From positions 81,238,187 to 81,302,186 of the forward strand of contig CM019215.1 of the NCBI GenBank assembly GCA_009741485.1: a DNA stretch of 64,000 nucleotides, in the 5' to 3' direction. Every line of letters begins with the position of its first letter. Within the stretch, counting starts at the first letter, position 1. A program made the position numbers and the translations under genes. Below, piece by piece: positions 53,160 to 64,000 of the stretch. The notes beneath the pieces were generated by a model. That model was given only the letters and a program-made list of their open reading frames with translations. It had not been told where the DNA came from and did no database searches. The DNA comes from Malurus cyaneus samueli (lineage: Eukaryota; Chordata; Aves; Passeriformes; Maluridae).

Positions 53160-53760
53160 TTACTGCCCTGACCCAGGTGCGCAGCACTTTGTATTTGATC
53201 TCGTTAAAACTCATGAGGTTCCTGTGGGCCTATCTCTCAAACTTGTCTAGGTCCCTTGGGATGGCATCCTGTCCCTCAGGAATGTCACCTACAGTGCACA
53301 GCTTGATGTCATCTGCAAACATTCTGAGCGTGCTCTTGATCCTTTGTCCACGTCATTGAGGAAGATATTAAACTGTGCTGGTCACAGTATGGACCCCTGA
53401 GGGACACAACTTGTCACTGATGTCCCCCAAAACTCCTAGCCATTGAGCACTTTCCTCTGGATGTGACCCTCCTACCAATTTCTTACCCGTCTGACAGTCC
53501 ACCCATCAAATCCATGTCTCTCCAGTTTAGAGAGAAGGATATTGTGGGGAACTGCATCAAAGGCTTCATAGAATCCAGACAAATTACTTTTGTAGCCTTT
53601 CCATTGTCCCCTGCTGTGGTGACTCCAGCACTGAAGGCCACAGGAATGTGCCTGCAGAGCACCTGCATTTCTAAATGGCTCCCCAGCATGGTTACTCTTA
53701 CAAGGAATACCTTGACCTGTGGATGCTCTTCTGTCTCTTGTCATGAGGACAAACGCAGGC
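53160..53760 (-). pseudogene. CR1 LINE ORF2 reverse-transcriptase fragment, decayed
   Basis: On the minus strand this encodes remnants of the CR1 reverse transcriptase palm. A block reading [20 protein letters not shown] then FDGWTVRR lies around 53480-53580, and the catalytic FADD motif is at 53308-53319 within the remnant RMFADDIKLC. Further on is a DLDKFER-type segment and the LGHS-side boundary region. The pieces are in different frames, so it is a dead copy. Unlike the other CR1 fragments here, it stems from inside ORF2 and lacks the 3' end. Confidence 0.9.
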
Positions 53761-53859
53761 ATAGTTTGGGAAACCTTCCCAGCAAGCTTCAGTTCCAAGA
53801 ACACTTTTTCTGGGAATTGGCATCCTCCAAAAATAGAGGGAGAAAAAAAGGCCTTTAGG

Positions 53860-55585
53860 CTTTCAAAGAGTTTCTCTTTTTTTCTTTTTAAAATTCTTTC
53901 AATAGTTTTAAATCCATCTCAAAGACTTTGATGACATCTAAGGATGAATTACAAAATAGCAACTCATTGTGGCATTGGTTTCAGTTTTCTGTCTGCGCTG
54001 CATTTTTTTTTAACCTTGTACATTATTTCTTGCATAAGGTTTTCTGAGAGCTTGTCCAAGTCATTTGTTCCCTTATTCTAACCCAGAGATACAGCTCAGC
54101 AAGGAAAACAGGGAGGAGAATAAAGCAGAGGCCAGACTGTGGTGAATCAGCTTGCAGTCTCTTCTGGAGGCATTGCAGTTCTGTGCCAAACTCTATTTGG
54201 ACCAGTACCCAAATACTTGACATCATTGTTTAGAATTACATTAAAGAAGTTACTGTTGCTTTGGGCTACAATAAATAACTGTTAATTTAATTTTGTTGCT
54301 AAATAAAAATAAAAGTCCCCAAAAGAATCTTTTGGTCTCAATCAAAATTCAGAGTAAACATCCTTTTAAAAATTAATAATTTCTGAGCAAACTACAGGTT
54401 ATACTTGCAAAATGAAATCTGGAGATCTTTTTTGGATTCAATATTATGCAGATGGGTAATAACAGCCTAAAACATTATATAATCCACTTCGTAAACAGTA
54501 AACATGCTGTAATATTGACTAAGTATGTTTTCCTCAAACAATTTTGCAAAGGCGTCTTTGGGCACATTTTGGTAAGAAGAATCAATGCAAACACTAGAAT
54601 TGCTGACCAAAACTAAGAAATATGGGAAAGTAGTACAATCATTTTTTATATGAGGGAACAAAAATTAACTGAAGCTTTTAAAACAGAAATACTAAAAGAT
54701 AAATTTATTTTAAAGCTACTTTGTTTTTAGAAAGTGAACTTGACTGTAACAAAAAGTATTTTAACCATGACATGATTGAAATTGGTCAAAAGATATGAAA
54801 AACTTCATTAATTGTTCTAAATAAGGATTAATGAAAATAATCTTATCACTTTTTCATTCTGATTTCTCATATAATTTTTTTCTGTATTTGTCCTATCACT
54901 TCTAGAATAGGAAAAAATGCTTACAATCAAATTGTAGTCTTCTAAATTTCAATTGCAGTCTTTTAGATCAGATGTTACCTCAGTTATTAAAATAACTTAA
55001 ATACTTATAATTCTAGAATTTAGGAAAAAAAAAAACCTAAATATCAGCATGCTACTGTTTTCATTTTACGACCTCACCTTTCTGTTATTCAAAGTAAATG
55101 CCACCTTACACAACTTGAGAAACTCATTACTCTGTGATGCATGCAGGTTGCCTGATTCTTGTTTAAAGTCTATTTCAAAGCATATTTTACACAGACGCCT
55201 TATGGCTTCTGCTGTGTTATGGCAAGTGATTTAACTGCATGACTTAAAGGGATTTAGTGGGGAATATTTCTGGGTGAAATACACATTGTTGGATTTTTAC
55301 TGTGAGCATGAATAACATTTCCCAATGTAACTTGGGTTTTACTTTTTGAAAAAACTATAATTGAAAGTATAGCTATATCATCCCAATGATTAGAATAAAA
55401 AGTGTAAAATTACTGTAGTTATAAGAACTTGTGTGCAAAGGACTGCTTTAAAATGTATAAATTTTCCTAAATGTCTCAGTACTATGAGCGCCGCAGCAAA
55501 ATATTAAGTCTTTCCCTTGCAAAAATACTTTATTTAGTAGTAGTTTGATATTCCTAATATTACTGATAAGTCTGTATCATTATAA
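53860..55585. other. Intergenic AT-rich DNA
   Basis: No gene is supported. The segment is strongly AT-rich with short chance open frames. Confidence 0.55.
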
Positions 55586-55587
55586 GT

Positions 55588-55814
55588 TTTTTTGGTTTTT
55601 GTTTTTTGGGGTTTTTTTTTTTTTTTTTTGTTTTGTTTTGTTTTTTTTTTATTTATCTTCTGTTAATGTGCTATTAACAGCTTTGATTTGCTGTTTTCAG
55701 CTGCTGGTGGGTTCATGTGCTGATTGAACTGGCTCCATTCCTACACCAAGGAGAAAAGTGCTGCACACTGATGTATGATGTGCACACCGTTTGCGAGCAG
55801 TACCAGTTTTCCAA
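55588..55814 (-). repeat. Dispersed repeat copy B with A-rich tail
   Basis: The body (55651-55814) is 156/164 identical to copy A, and all eight differences are transitions. On the minus strand it ends in GATAAATAAA, containing AATAAA, immediately before an A-rich tail with AAAAC units. This suggests a retroposed transcript end. Parent gene or family unknown. Confidence 0.85.
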
Positions 55815-55829
55815 ATTGCTGCAGTAGCA

Positions 55830-58800
55830 ATGTTGCTCTGGAATGGTCTTGCTGAAGATGTGCTGGCTCTGTCACACCTAGCTCAATTACGTGTTTTTTA
55901 ATTAATTACTGATTTACATAATTTCAAGCTCCAGAAATGTGTGAATCAACAGTTTAGTGCATCAGTGAGAGAGCAGCCCTCAGGTGTTTTCACTCTTCCA
56001 TGCATGATCCATAGCATCAGCTAGGAAGCTGAACCAAGGGGAGTCAGGCTGTGTCCCAGGAACACCCTGGGAACTGGGAAGATATATCCCCGAGGAAGAA
56101 GTGTCCCCAGACCCTCATTCTCTGATGCCAGCAGTAGGGAGTTAGGACAGCTTTTATCCTTTGGAAAAGCTCACGAAGAATTAATAGGAGGCTGAAAAGT
56201 CCCTGGGGTGTAAGAGTGGTCTGTTGAAGCTAGGACAGCTTTTGGTTCCCAGTCTTCAAGCCAAATTTCTTTGCCTTAATAATGCTTTTATAGTCAAGTC
56301 TTGTTATTAATAACCCACTGGTGCTTTGAAATGTGTGACGTGATCCTTCTCTAGGAAGGAACCTGTAAAGGTTGGGGTTCTCTTTACTTCTGCTGTACAC
56401 ACTGCTCTTCTGTTGTTCAAATCTACACACTGCTCTGTGTCTTGCCTTTTGCTGTTCACTTAGCAAATCAAATTGTTACTTTACTCTTTGGTTATTTGTG
56501 TGTAGAACTTTGTTACAGATATTTTTTTCCTCCCTTCCACCTCCTCTCCTCCTAAATCCCATTTGAAAAACTTTATTCTGTTTCTGTAGCTTTCCCCAGT
56601 GCTTGTAACAAAAGCTATTTAATTTCTGGGTAAGACAAGTAGTTATTAGCACTTATCCATCACACAAATAGGACAAATGTTTAGTATCAGCAGGATGATA
56701 TCAGGAACATTTTAGCACTCTCTGAAGGCTTATTTTGAATGGCTTTGGGGCATTGACTCAGAATTGTATGTTATGGGCATCAATAGTTCCAGCTTTTCTT
56801 TTGCTTTCCCTACTTCTGCCTTCAGTTTATGTTTGTTTTTTTTGCTTTGGGTTAGTTTTGAAGTAGCTTGTAGTAACGGAAAAAACAAGACCAGCTTCCC
56901 TTTGGTGGTTCATTGAAATAGAATTTCCAGTATAATTTCAAAATTGACTCACTCACGTTTCATCACAGACATAATTTATGAAGAGGTTAGATTATCTCAT
57001 CAAAGCTAGGTCATATTTCAGTAATCAAAAGGGTCTTTTTCAGCCTCTTTTTTTTGTGTTCTGTTGTTAATGTCACACTTTTCTGCATGCTATCATGAAA
57101 GGCAACACAGTGAGATATTTTGTACAGGCTTGATCTGAAGATATGAATCACAACTGGACCTGCGTAAGTGTGTCACTCAGATGAATTGCTAAAGATTTCA
57201 ACTTTTTCTGCATTGCAGGTTGCAAATTTCAAGTCAGAGGCTCCTTTTTTTCCCCTTCTGCAAGCAGGTGTTGAATATTTAATTATTTTTATCTGGATTC
57301 TGCCCTAGCCCCAGACTGGATACAAAAGCCCATCAGGGTTTCTAAGGTACTGTCAATGAAGACAGAGAAGGTGGTGTAGTGTATTATGTCTGACTGCTGA
57401 TATTTCTGTGGGCATTGTTTACACAAAATGAAAAATACAACAAGTGTTGTTTGTGCAAGGGTCATGACACCTTCCAAATGTGGCAACTTAAAAGGTGAAA
57501 CCAGATAAGCACCTGGAAAAGGGAACCCTGTCCTACAGTTAATTCTAGGTTTGAGGTGCAGACTAATATTTTTGCTGATATGGAGAGAAAGTGGAAGAGT
57601 TTGCCAAGAGCTGCTTCTGTGGTGCCCTGGTGCTGAAGAAGCCGTAGGTATGTGAGCCTCCACCCACACTGAAGACTAAATGTGGGTGGGTTTCAGGCCT
57701 TTGTTTTGAACAGGGTTGAATTTCCCATTATTACTAATAATCTGTGCATTAACCATGCTAAATTGTGGGGCCATCACCACACAGAGAAACCTGCTGTGAA
57801 ACGTCACTTTTAACCATAAGCTCACTCAATATTTCCATGCATGTGCATGAATGGCACATTAATCTCTCACACAAATCTTAGCAATTCACAGGTCGTAGTT
57901 GTATGATTGTTAAAAGGCAACACAAATTTCTGCTGGAGTTCAGGGAGCAGCCTTGCCCATGTCCTGTCTCTGTCCCAGAAAATAACCTGGTCATGGATTT
58001 ATAACCTCACTGTCAGCAGCAGGAACAGAGGGAGAAAGGGGACAGGATTTGGGAAGTAGCTCAGATCAGGCATCTGGCACAGCCTTCTGCAGAGAGCTGG
58101 GGCAGTGGTGTCGTGGGAGAAGCAGGAGAATGCTGTGGGTGCTGCAGGGCAGGTGAGACTGTGCTTCCAGCTGAAGAATGGTGCAGATGGGCATTGGGTT
58201 AGGGGCAAAGCAGCCAGCGTGCACTATGGATACTGTTTGACCTTGTCCAAGGGGGAACTGAAGATCTGGTTCAAAGCCTCTGAACCATGGCAGGCATGAA
58301 GGAGCCCAGTCTTTGGTGTCTAGTAAAAAGGCAGTGTAGTTGTAATTACAGTAAGGAGATACCTAAGCAACAATGAACCTCCTGTGGTCAAGTAGATCAA
58401 TTTTAGGTCCTCATGGACCATTGCAGGTAACTAATCTAAAAAGGAAGATCAAGCAGAAAAGATTAACTTCTGTAAAATAACAGTGTTTGACAAAAGAGAA
58501 GGGCCAAAGTCCTCAAAAGCCCTCTTTAGTCCATTTGTTTTATCAAATTAAGGGCTAAGAACAAAAAAATGACCTAGCTACTGATTTCCAAGCTTTTGGT
58601 GGGCTGTGTATTTCCAGTGAGTCAGTAATTACCCTCTTACTGTCCTTGATCTATGTAAAGAGGGAACAGGGACAAGCATTTCAGAAGCTGTAAAAGCTTT
58701 GTCATTCAATTACTGTTGTTGAGAACATGGAGTGCTCAAAGGAGTTGTTTGAAAGGAAAACATAGCTTTTACAGCTTCCAAAATAGTTGTGACAGACTTT

Positions 58801-61800
58801 ATTGTGGTCCTTGTCTTATCTTTTTCTGAGGAAATTGAAAGTGAGCAGCCACTTAAAAAGCTTTTTTTCTGTCCTTCTCCCATCCTCCTTCCAACATGTT
58901 AAATGGGATGTAAGTTTGTGCCTCAAGAGTGATGTCTAAACTGATGAATCTTTTGAGCTGAGTGCTTTCCTCTTAACTCTCCAAGGTCCTTCTGTACAAA
59001 TGAATTCAGAAAGCAGAGAGCATCTTGATGTTATTTTGCATTTATCTTTCACACATGCAGGTAGGCTAGCGATGCATTATTCCAGTTCTAAGGAGAGCAG
59101 GATCTCCTAAGCCATGAAGAAAAGTCTTTGTGTTGGACGTGAATGAAAGAGGCTTCGTAGGACCTTAAGATGGTACCCTGAGAATGAGCATATGTTTCCT
59201 TTCATGTCTGCTTTTCTTGTTCTTTATCTGCATCGGAGAGACCAGCCATGCTAATTTTGGAGTATTTTTGTGCTCAGGAGAATTCAAGGCATCTGTTTGC
59301 TCCATGTTTTTCTGGGATGTGTCAAGGAAGGGCCCAACACATCGATACAACCAGGTGGATTACTGGCTTTGCTGTCACATCTCCACCTGGTAAAGAGAGA
59401 AGCTGAAAGAAGACATACAAATATAATCAAAATTAATTTTACAGAGGAAAATGGAGCGAATCTTTCAGGAAGTTCTGATCGGGTCTCTTCAAGTTTTGTC
59501 AAATTCCAAAAGCAATAGTAAGATCCAAAATCATTTCGCATACTCAGAAAGAATTAATTACATTCCTGATGGTGTAACATGTAATTTCTACTGCTGATAA
59601 TCTAAACAAATATAAATTTATATTTGCTAAACATGAAGTCAAACACTTTATAACCTAGGTATCAAAAATCTTGGCATTTAATACTTCTTCATCAATTCCC
59701 ACCATTGGTTTAAATTCATGTTAACCATGTCTAAAATTAAAAATTTTAATGCAATATTGCTTGCTGAAGAGTAGTAGGATTTTCACATACCTTTTCCAAA
59801 GAAAGAATAACTAAAATAAATGCGGAGTTCAGAAGGACTTGGCATATTACAATACACATTTTACAACAGAAGAAATAGCAAAGTTAAAAAAGCAAATGCC
59901 AATAGTGGAAATTTAGTAAATTGTAATGGTTTTAATTTTAGGCAGTCACTGAAGGCAAACATTTCATCTGTAGATTTGCATACATATTTTCTGCTAAAAT
60001 TAATGGAAATTAGGTAGAGCTAATGGAAGGATGAAATTTTAAAAAGAAAACTCTGAAACCTTAATGTATATAATCCATGGGCTTGAAAGCACATTAGCAA
60101 CTTCTGCCAGACATTGTCGTTTTTCACTGCACATGCAACAGGGAGCGTGTGTTGCTGTACATGTGTATGTGGGTAGGAATTGATACCAACAGATAACATG
60201 AAGATGTTTGCTTCATTTCTTAGTTTATAATGATGGAAGACTTCTTTTCTGCTGCAGCAAAACTGTGACAAAAACACTGTACCAACTTGCCATTAGCTAA
60301 TGAAAAATGTAATGTTTCAGTTCCATTTCACCAAGTGATTTTTTTATAAAATAAGCTCAAACCTAGGATGGAGCCTATCAGCAAGACCTACCCCAGTAAA
60401 TGTTTTTCTAAAGAAAATTGTACTAGAGCTCCATCACTCAAGCTGTATCCCAACACTTCTATTTGCAACTCATGGTTTGAAAAGATGAGGGAAAATTGAA
60501 CTTGAAATGCTCCTTCTAAAAATCCAGATCTCTTACTTCCAAGATCTGAAAGTGCCTCTCTCAAACTGTACTTCATTCACCATCCTTGGTTCCCTGAAGC
60601 CCTCTGTAGGACCGGTACTGCTCACACAATTCCCCTGCTGCAGACAAGGAAAAATGACACAGGGGCGATACCATCTGCGAGCTGGAGTTTAGACATGCAG
60701 CCTGCTCTAGGAGATGGTGAGAGCTTAAGCAAACTGTGAGATATTCCAGAAAAAAATATAGTTTGGCATTCTAGCAAAAAGTTTGATTTTAAGTAACATG
60801 TTCTTTCTCTGAAACTTTTGGTAGAAAAATCTCCACATATTCTAATCATCTGTAGTCCTAAATTATGGTGGAAAAGAGGGCAAGAAAGTCAAAACTGCAT
60901 GTGAGAGTCAGTTTGTTAATCTCTTACATTTGAAAACACAAGTATAACTAATGAGCACTATGATAGTAACATAAAAATATCTCTGCAAGTTAGAAAATGT
61001 TTGCAGAAAAAAACAGTTAGGAACAAAAATCTGCTATTTCTGTGGACATATTACAAGTTGTGCAGCCAGGGTGAAAGTCTACAAAGTTTCCTCTCTTCAG
61101 TGAGTTTGAAAAAAAAAAAAAAAAAAAAAAGTTAATAACTTTTGACAGATCAGTGGGAAAGCAAACAAAACATCTGTAAAAAATGTAGAAACCAGTGAGA
61201 TGTAAGTGGCAACAAACACATTTTCCATTTTTCACTGGTAAATATGGCTCATTGAAAGAGGCAGAGGTGGAAGGAGGGAAAGCGAAACCTTTCAAGTCCC
61301 TTCTATTCTCCTTTTCACCAATAAGGACTGAAAAAGTACTAAGTGAATCAATATAGCTCTCATTTTGAATTGGAATGCTAATCATACCCCTTAAGAGAAA
61401 GTGGCATATGTTTCTTTTGATAGTTGCTATTGATTCCTTGCCTTATTACAGTCTAAAATGCAAGTGAGTTCTTTCTTCAAAAAATAAAAATGGTATTTGC
61501 TGCAAAAGGTGCTTTTAATAATTTCTTCCCTAGTAACTGACATTCTGTTTCTATGGTTTAGTGATAAATACACTTCAATTAATACCCACCTGATAATGGA
61601 TCTACTGATATTGTGGGTATATTAAAAATCTAGCATGTTTTTCTCATTATATATAAAACTAATAGGAATTTTAGAAAAGTTACAGGATTCATCATATGCA
61701 TAAAGGCTGAAAGAATTTTAAGCATTTCAAGTTTCACCTTTGGTGCTTAGGGAACCTCTTCCTTTAGTCTGTAGTATTTTTGTTATTATGCAATCACGAA

Positions 61801-62090
61801 AGGCTGGTCTCCTGTCTGCATAAACCTGTGCATGAAGGGAACTGTTTCAAATGCCTCACTCCATTTTCAGCTTCTTTAATCTGTTGCTTTTTTCGGCATG
61901 AGTACTATGTGATACCAAAAGGTTACTTTCATAGCCAACTAACACATCCTATATTCAGCTAAATTGGGTAGAGAGCCCATTTCTTAGGTATGGAAGTTCT
62001 CAAGTTCCTAATAATCTTTTTTTTTTCTTCTCCCTCTTCCTTCATCCTTATTCTGATGTTATTTCTGTGGATGAAGACATTAATTTTAAG
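55830..62090. other. Intergenic DNA upstream of the GAD-like gene
   Basis: About 6 kb with no supported exon. It contains an inverted repeat (58678-58784) and a 22-base A run (61109-61130). Regulatory DNA of the GAD-like gene may lie near 61.9-62.1 kb, but no promoter motif is convincing. Confidence 0.5.
58678..58784. repeat. Inverted repeat with 15-base perfect arms
   Basis: GAAGCTGTAAAAGCT (58684-58698) and its exact reverse complement (58764-58778) enclose 65 bases. Pairing resumes after a two-base mismatch outside and after one mismatch inside. No target-site duplication or known MITE end is recognised. Confidence 0.8.
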
Positions 62091-62126
62091 CCTTGAGAAG
62101 TGAGTAAAATACACATCTACAGCAAG

Positions 62127-62187
62127 ATGGTGAGGAGAGAGAGACTTGCACCAAAAGCTTGGAATTGTTTTTTAAATACCTATGCAG
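62127..62187 (+). CDS. Candidate first coding exon of a GAD-like gene
   Basis: The ATG at 62127 has a favourable context (A at -3, G at +4) and is the first ATG after an in-frame TGA at 62094-62096. It opens 20 codons plus one base, then a textbook donor (CAG then GTAAGC, intron from 62188). The phase (one base carried over) fits exon 2 at 63303 exactly, and the junction codon becomes GGC, glycine. The joined residues FLNTYAGFLP resemble GAD1 FSNLFARDLLP just before the homologous region, which supports the join. The intron would be 1115 bases with GT and AG ends. GAD67 has about 100 residues before this point; here only about 20. The exon itself is too short for a firm homology call. Confidence 0.55.
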
Positions 62188-63302
62188 GTAAGCCTAAATC
62201 AAACAAACAAAACCCCCTTGTAATTAGTGATTACTACATTTGAAACGTTACTAAGATCACATCCTTTCTGTCTTCTCTCTTGGGAAAATCTCACAGGGCC
62301 TCAGTAGCTTGCTGTGGAGCTAATATGGCAGGTAATATAGCAAGGTCCTTAAGGACCATCACTAGATGTGAGAGAGGAGAAAGTGAAGAATTGAAGGACA
62401 CTGAGCATGAAGATCCCCTTTCTCCAACCTCTGCCTCTGTGCATTATCATTTTTCATGATACTCTCACTCTCTTTTCATCATCGTTGCATCTTCTTCCTC
62501 TTCAAAACCTACTTGGAAATAAAATTTCCTTTCTTCTCATCAGGGCAAGTCTGAGAGAAGAGTATTTGTTGAGGTTTCTGCCTCAATCAGAGAGGCTGAA
62601 AATTGCTGATGATGTGGACTCCAAAACAGTTGTGCAGAGCATTGAGGGAGACTGTCCAGGTCAGGGAAATCTTTTCCCATTCTCCACCTGTCTGTCTCTC
62701 TTCCTGTAAATATGAAGAAACATGTTTTCAAAACCTCATTGAAGAAAGAGATGTTCACCTTCTGTGCTCTCCACTTCTTTTGGTGAAAATACAAGCGGTA
62801 ATTCTGCCAGCCCCCTCTGGAACAATGTGAAAATTCATGGATAAAGTCTCCCTTTCTTGCTGAGAGACATGCTCAATCATTGCTGCTGGAAGGCGGAAAT
62901 AAGGAGCAGTAAACCACTGTGTCCTGGAAATGAGTGCAAAGCAAGCTGATGCTTGGTTTCTCACCCTTGCTCAACTTCTCCATGGGCAGATGGTCACTAA
63001 GCAAATGACAAGTCTCCCAAAAGTCAGGTGTGTACTCTGTAGCACTTCTTATGTCAAAGCAAAAAGTACAGCACAATTAAAAATGTTGCAAAAACATTCA
63101 TGTCTGAAGGCCCTATGTTCTTTACTTTGTTTTTGCCTTTCCTTGCTGTTTCATTGCATCCCCATTCCTGTTTGATTGCCTGTGAAATGGATATATGGGG
63201 AGAAACTCGGCAGGATATTCATAGCCACTAAAACACTCTCTGACCAGCCTGGCTGAGCTGTTAAAGCTTAACACTTATTTTCATGTCCTTATTTTTGCAT
63301 AG

Positions 63303-63545
63303 GCTTTTTACCTGCTAAAAATGCTGAAGGCTTCATGAAGCAGAGCTTGCTTGAGGTGGCAGAGATTCTCCTGCATTACATAAAGAGAGTTTGTGATGGA
63401 GAAAATAAAGTCTTGGAGTTTCACCACCCTCATAAGGTTATGGAAGGCTTGAAAGGCTTCAGCCTGGAGCTGTCTGATCAGCCAGAGCCGTTGGAAACAA
63501 TACTTGAGGAATATAGGGATATCTTAAAATATGGAGTTAAAACAG
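63303..63545 (+). CDS. Glutamate decarboxylase-like exon, GAD1-related (candidate GAD3), partial
   Basis: GAD enzymes are pyridoxal-phosphate group II decarboxylases that make GABA from glutamate in the cytosol. The exon begins after an acceptor (TTTTTGCATAG) and encodes FLPAKNAEGFMKQ onward, 80 whole codons plus split codons, with no stop. It aligns without gaps to human GAD1 from LLPAKNGEE to KYGVRTG. Identities include LLEV, KVL-FHHPH, LELSD-PE and LKYGV-TG. It is closer to GAD1 than to GAD2 or CSAD/GADL1, yet diverged enough to be a separate paralogue; a third vertebrate gene, GAD3, is described and lost in hominids. Homology ends at KTG, where GAD1 continues HPRFFNQ. The expected donor reads GAAAAG, not GTAAAG. 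Read-through adds 18 residues to a TGA at 63599-63601. The catalytic lysine exon would lie beyond the window. Confidence 0.85.
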
Positions 63546-63609
63546 GAAAAGCAGCAAAACCATGCATGCCTCATTTGTTGCATTGTTTTGTGGATGCTTG
63601 AAATATTGA

Positions 63610-64000
63610 TTCATGAATTTGTATGAAAAACTGAGGTTTATCAAATGTGTAGCATACATTTCATGGTAATTCTCCATTTCCAGTGATGTTCATAATGCTG
63701 TGAAAAGGTTTTGTTGTTATAGAAGACATTTGGTGGAAATAGATGTATTACTCTGGGTCAGTAACTGAGTAACTAGTAGTTAACAGGTCAGAAGAGTGAT
63801 TTGGGCTGACTCATTTAAAGGTCTCTGTATGGCCAGTGAAAGTCTCCCAGACTTGATACAATAAGAATTTCTTCCTTACTCAGATACTGAAGTTTGATTT
63901 GTACCTATAAATACAAGAGGGAAATGCTCCCTTTACTCCCGCCTTAATGAAAGCATTTGTAATGCATTTGCAGGTCTGCATTGGGTTTTGCATTTTTCCA
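63610..64000. other. Intronic or flanking DNA after the GAD-like exon
   Basis: No further GAD exon is recognisable. The expected next segment (HPRFFNQLSTGLD-like) does not occur in any frame up to the window edge. Confidence 0.6.

Noticed and set aside
56040..56460. Possible additional LTR with paired AGGACAGCTTTT phrases
   Set aside because: No terminal motifs, no match to the LTR family elsewhere in the window, and the phrases repeat only twice.
62407..62709. 100-codon frame as an upstream GAD exon
   Set aside because: The residues do not match any GAD N-terminal segment, and it lies inside the proposed intron.
63974..64000. Possible next GAD exon after TTTGCAG
   Set aside because: The acceptor looks good and the first bases are GT as expected, but the translated residues (LHWVLHFS) do not resemble HPRFFNQLS.

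Overview
The window is vertebrate nuclear DNA, almost certainly from a bird and plausibly a songbird-like neoavian. Three observations support this: an intronless melanocortin-4 receptor (MC4R) gene encoding 331 residues with the avian-type sequence, CR1 retrotransposon fragments as the dominant interspersed repeat (including the CR1-type 3' end ATTCTATGAT), and a minus-strand LTR family with internal tandem units of a kind common in bird genomes. The DNA is AT-rich and gene-poor; there are no bacterial-style operons, tRNAs, rRNAs or CRISPR arrays.

Layout. 1-8.9 kb: AT-rich intergenic DNA with no supported gene. 8.94-10.8 kb: the MC4R locus, with a CCAAT box and GC box about 0.5 kb before the start codon, a U-rich 5' leader with a candidate mini-intron, the single coding exon at 9461-10456, and two AATAAA signals. 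10.8-62 kb: about 51 kb of intergenic DNA containing three related minus-strand LTR pieces (13.46-14.55, 15.99-16.28, 26.69-27.15 kb), several CR1 pieces of different age and orientation (18.97, 28.15, 30.35, 33.36, 39.08, 53.16 kb), a 164-bp dispersed repeat pair at 51.68 and 55.65 kb, many poly-T or T/G tracts, and some short palindromes and tandem duplications. 62.1-63.6 kb: the beginning of a second gene on the plus strand, a glutamate decarboxylase-like locus closest to GAD1 (candidate GAD3).

The most interesting item is the GAD-like gene. Exon 2 (63303-63545) encodes 80 residues that align without gaps to the segment of GAD1/GAD67 just before the conserved HPRFFNQ region. A short upstream exon (62127-62187) with a good Kozak context and a textbook donor joins it in the correct phase, giving a start much shorter than GAD67's. 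The expected exon-2 donor reads GA instead of GT, so the locus is either recently disabled, uses a rare GA donor, or carries a base error; without splicing the frame stops at 63601.

Nothing indicates that MC4R and the GAD-like gene work together; they are neighbours about 52 kb apart on the same strand. The rest of the GAD-like gene, including its PLP-binding lysine, lies beyond the right edge.
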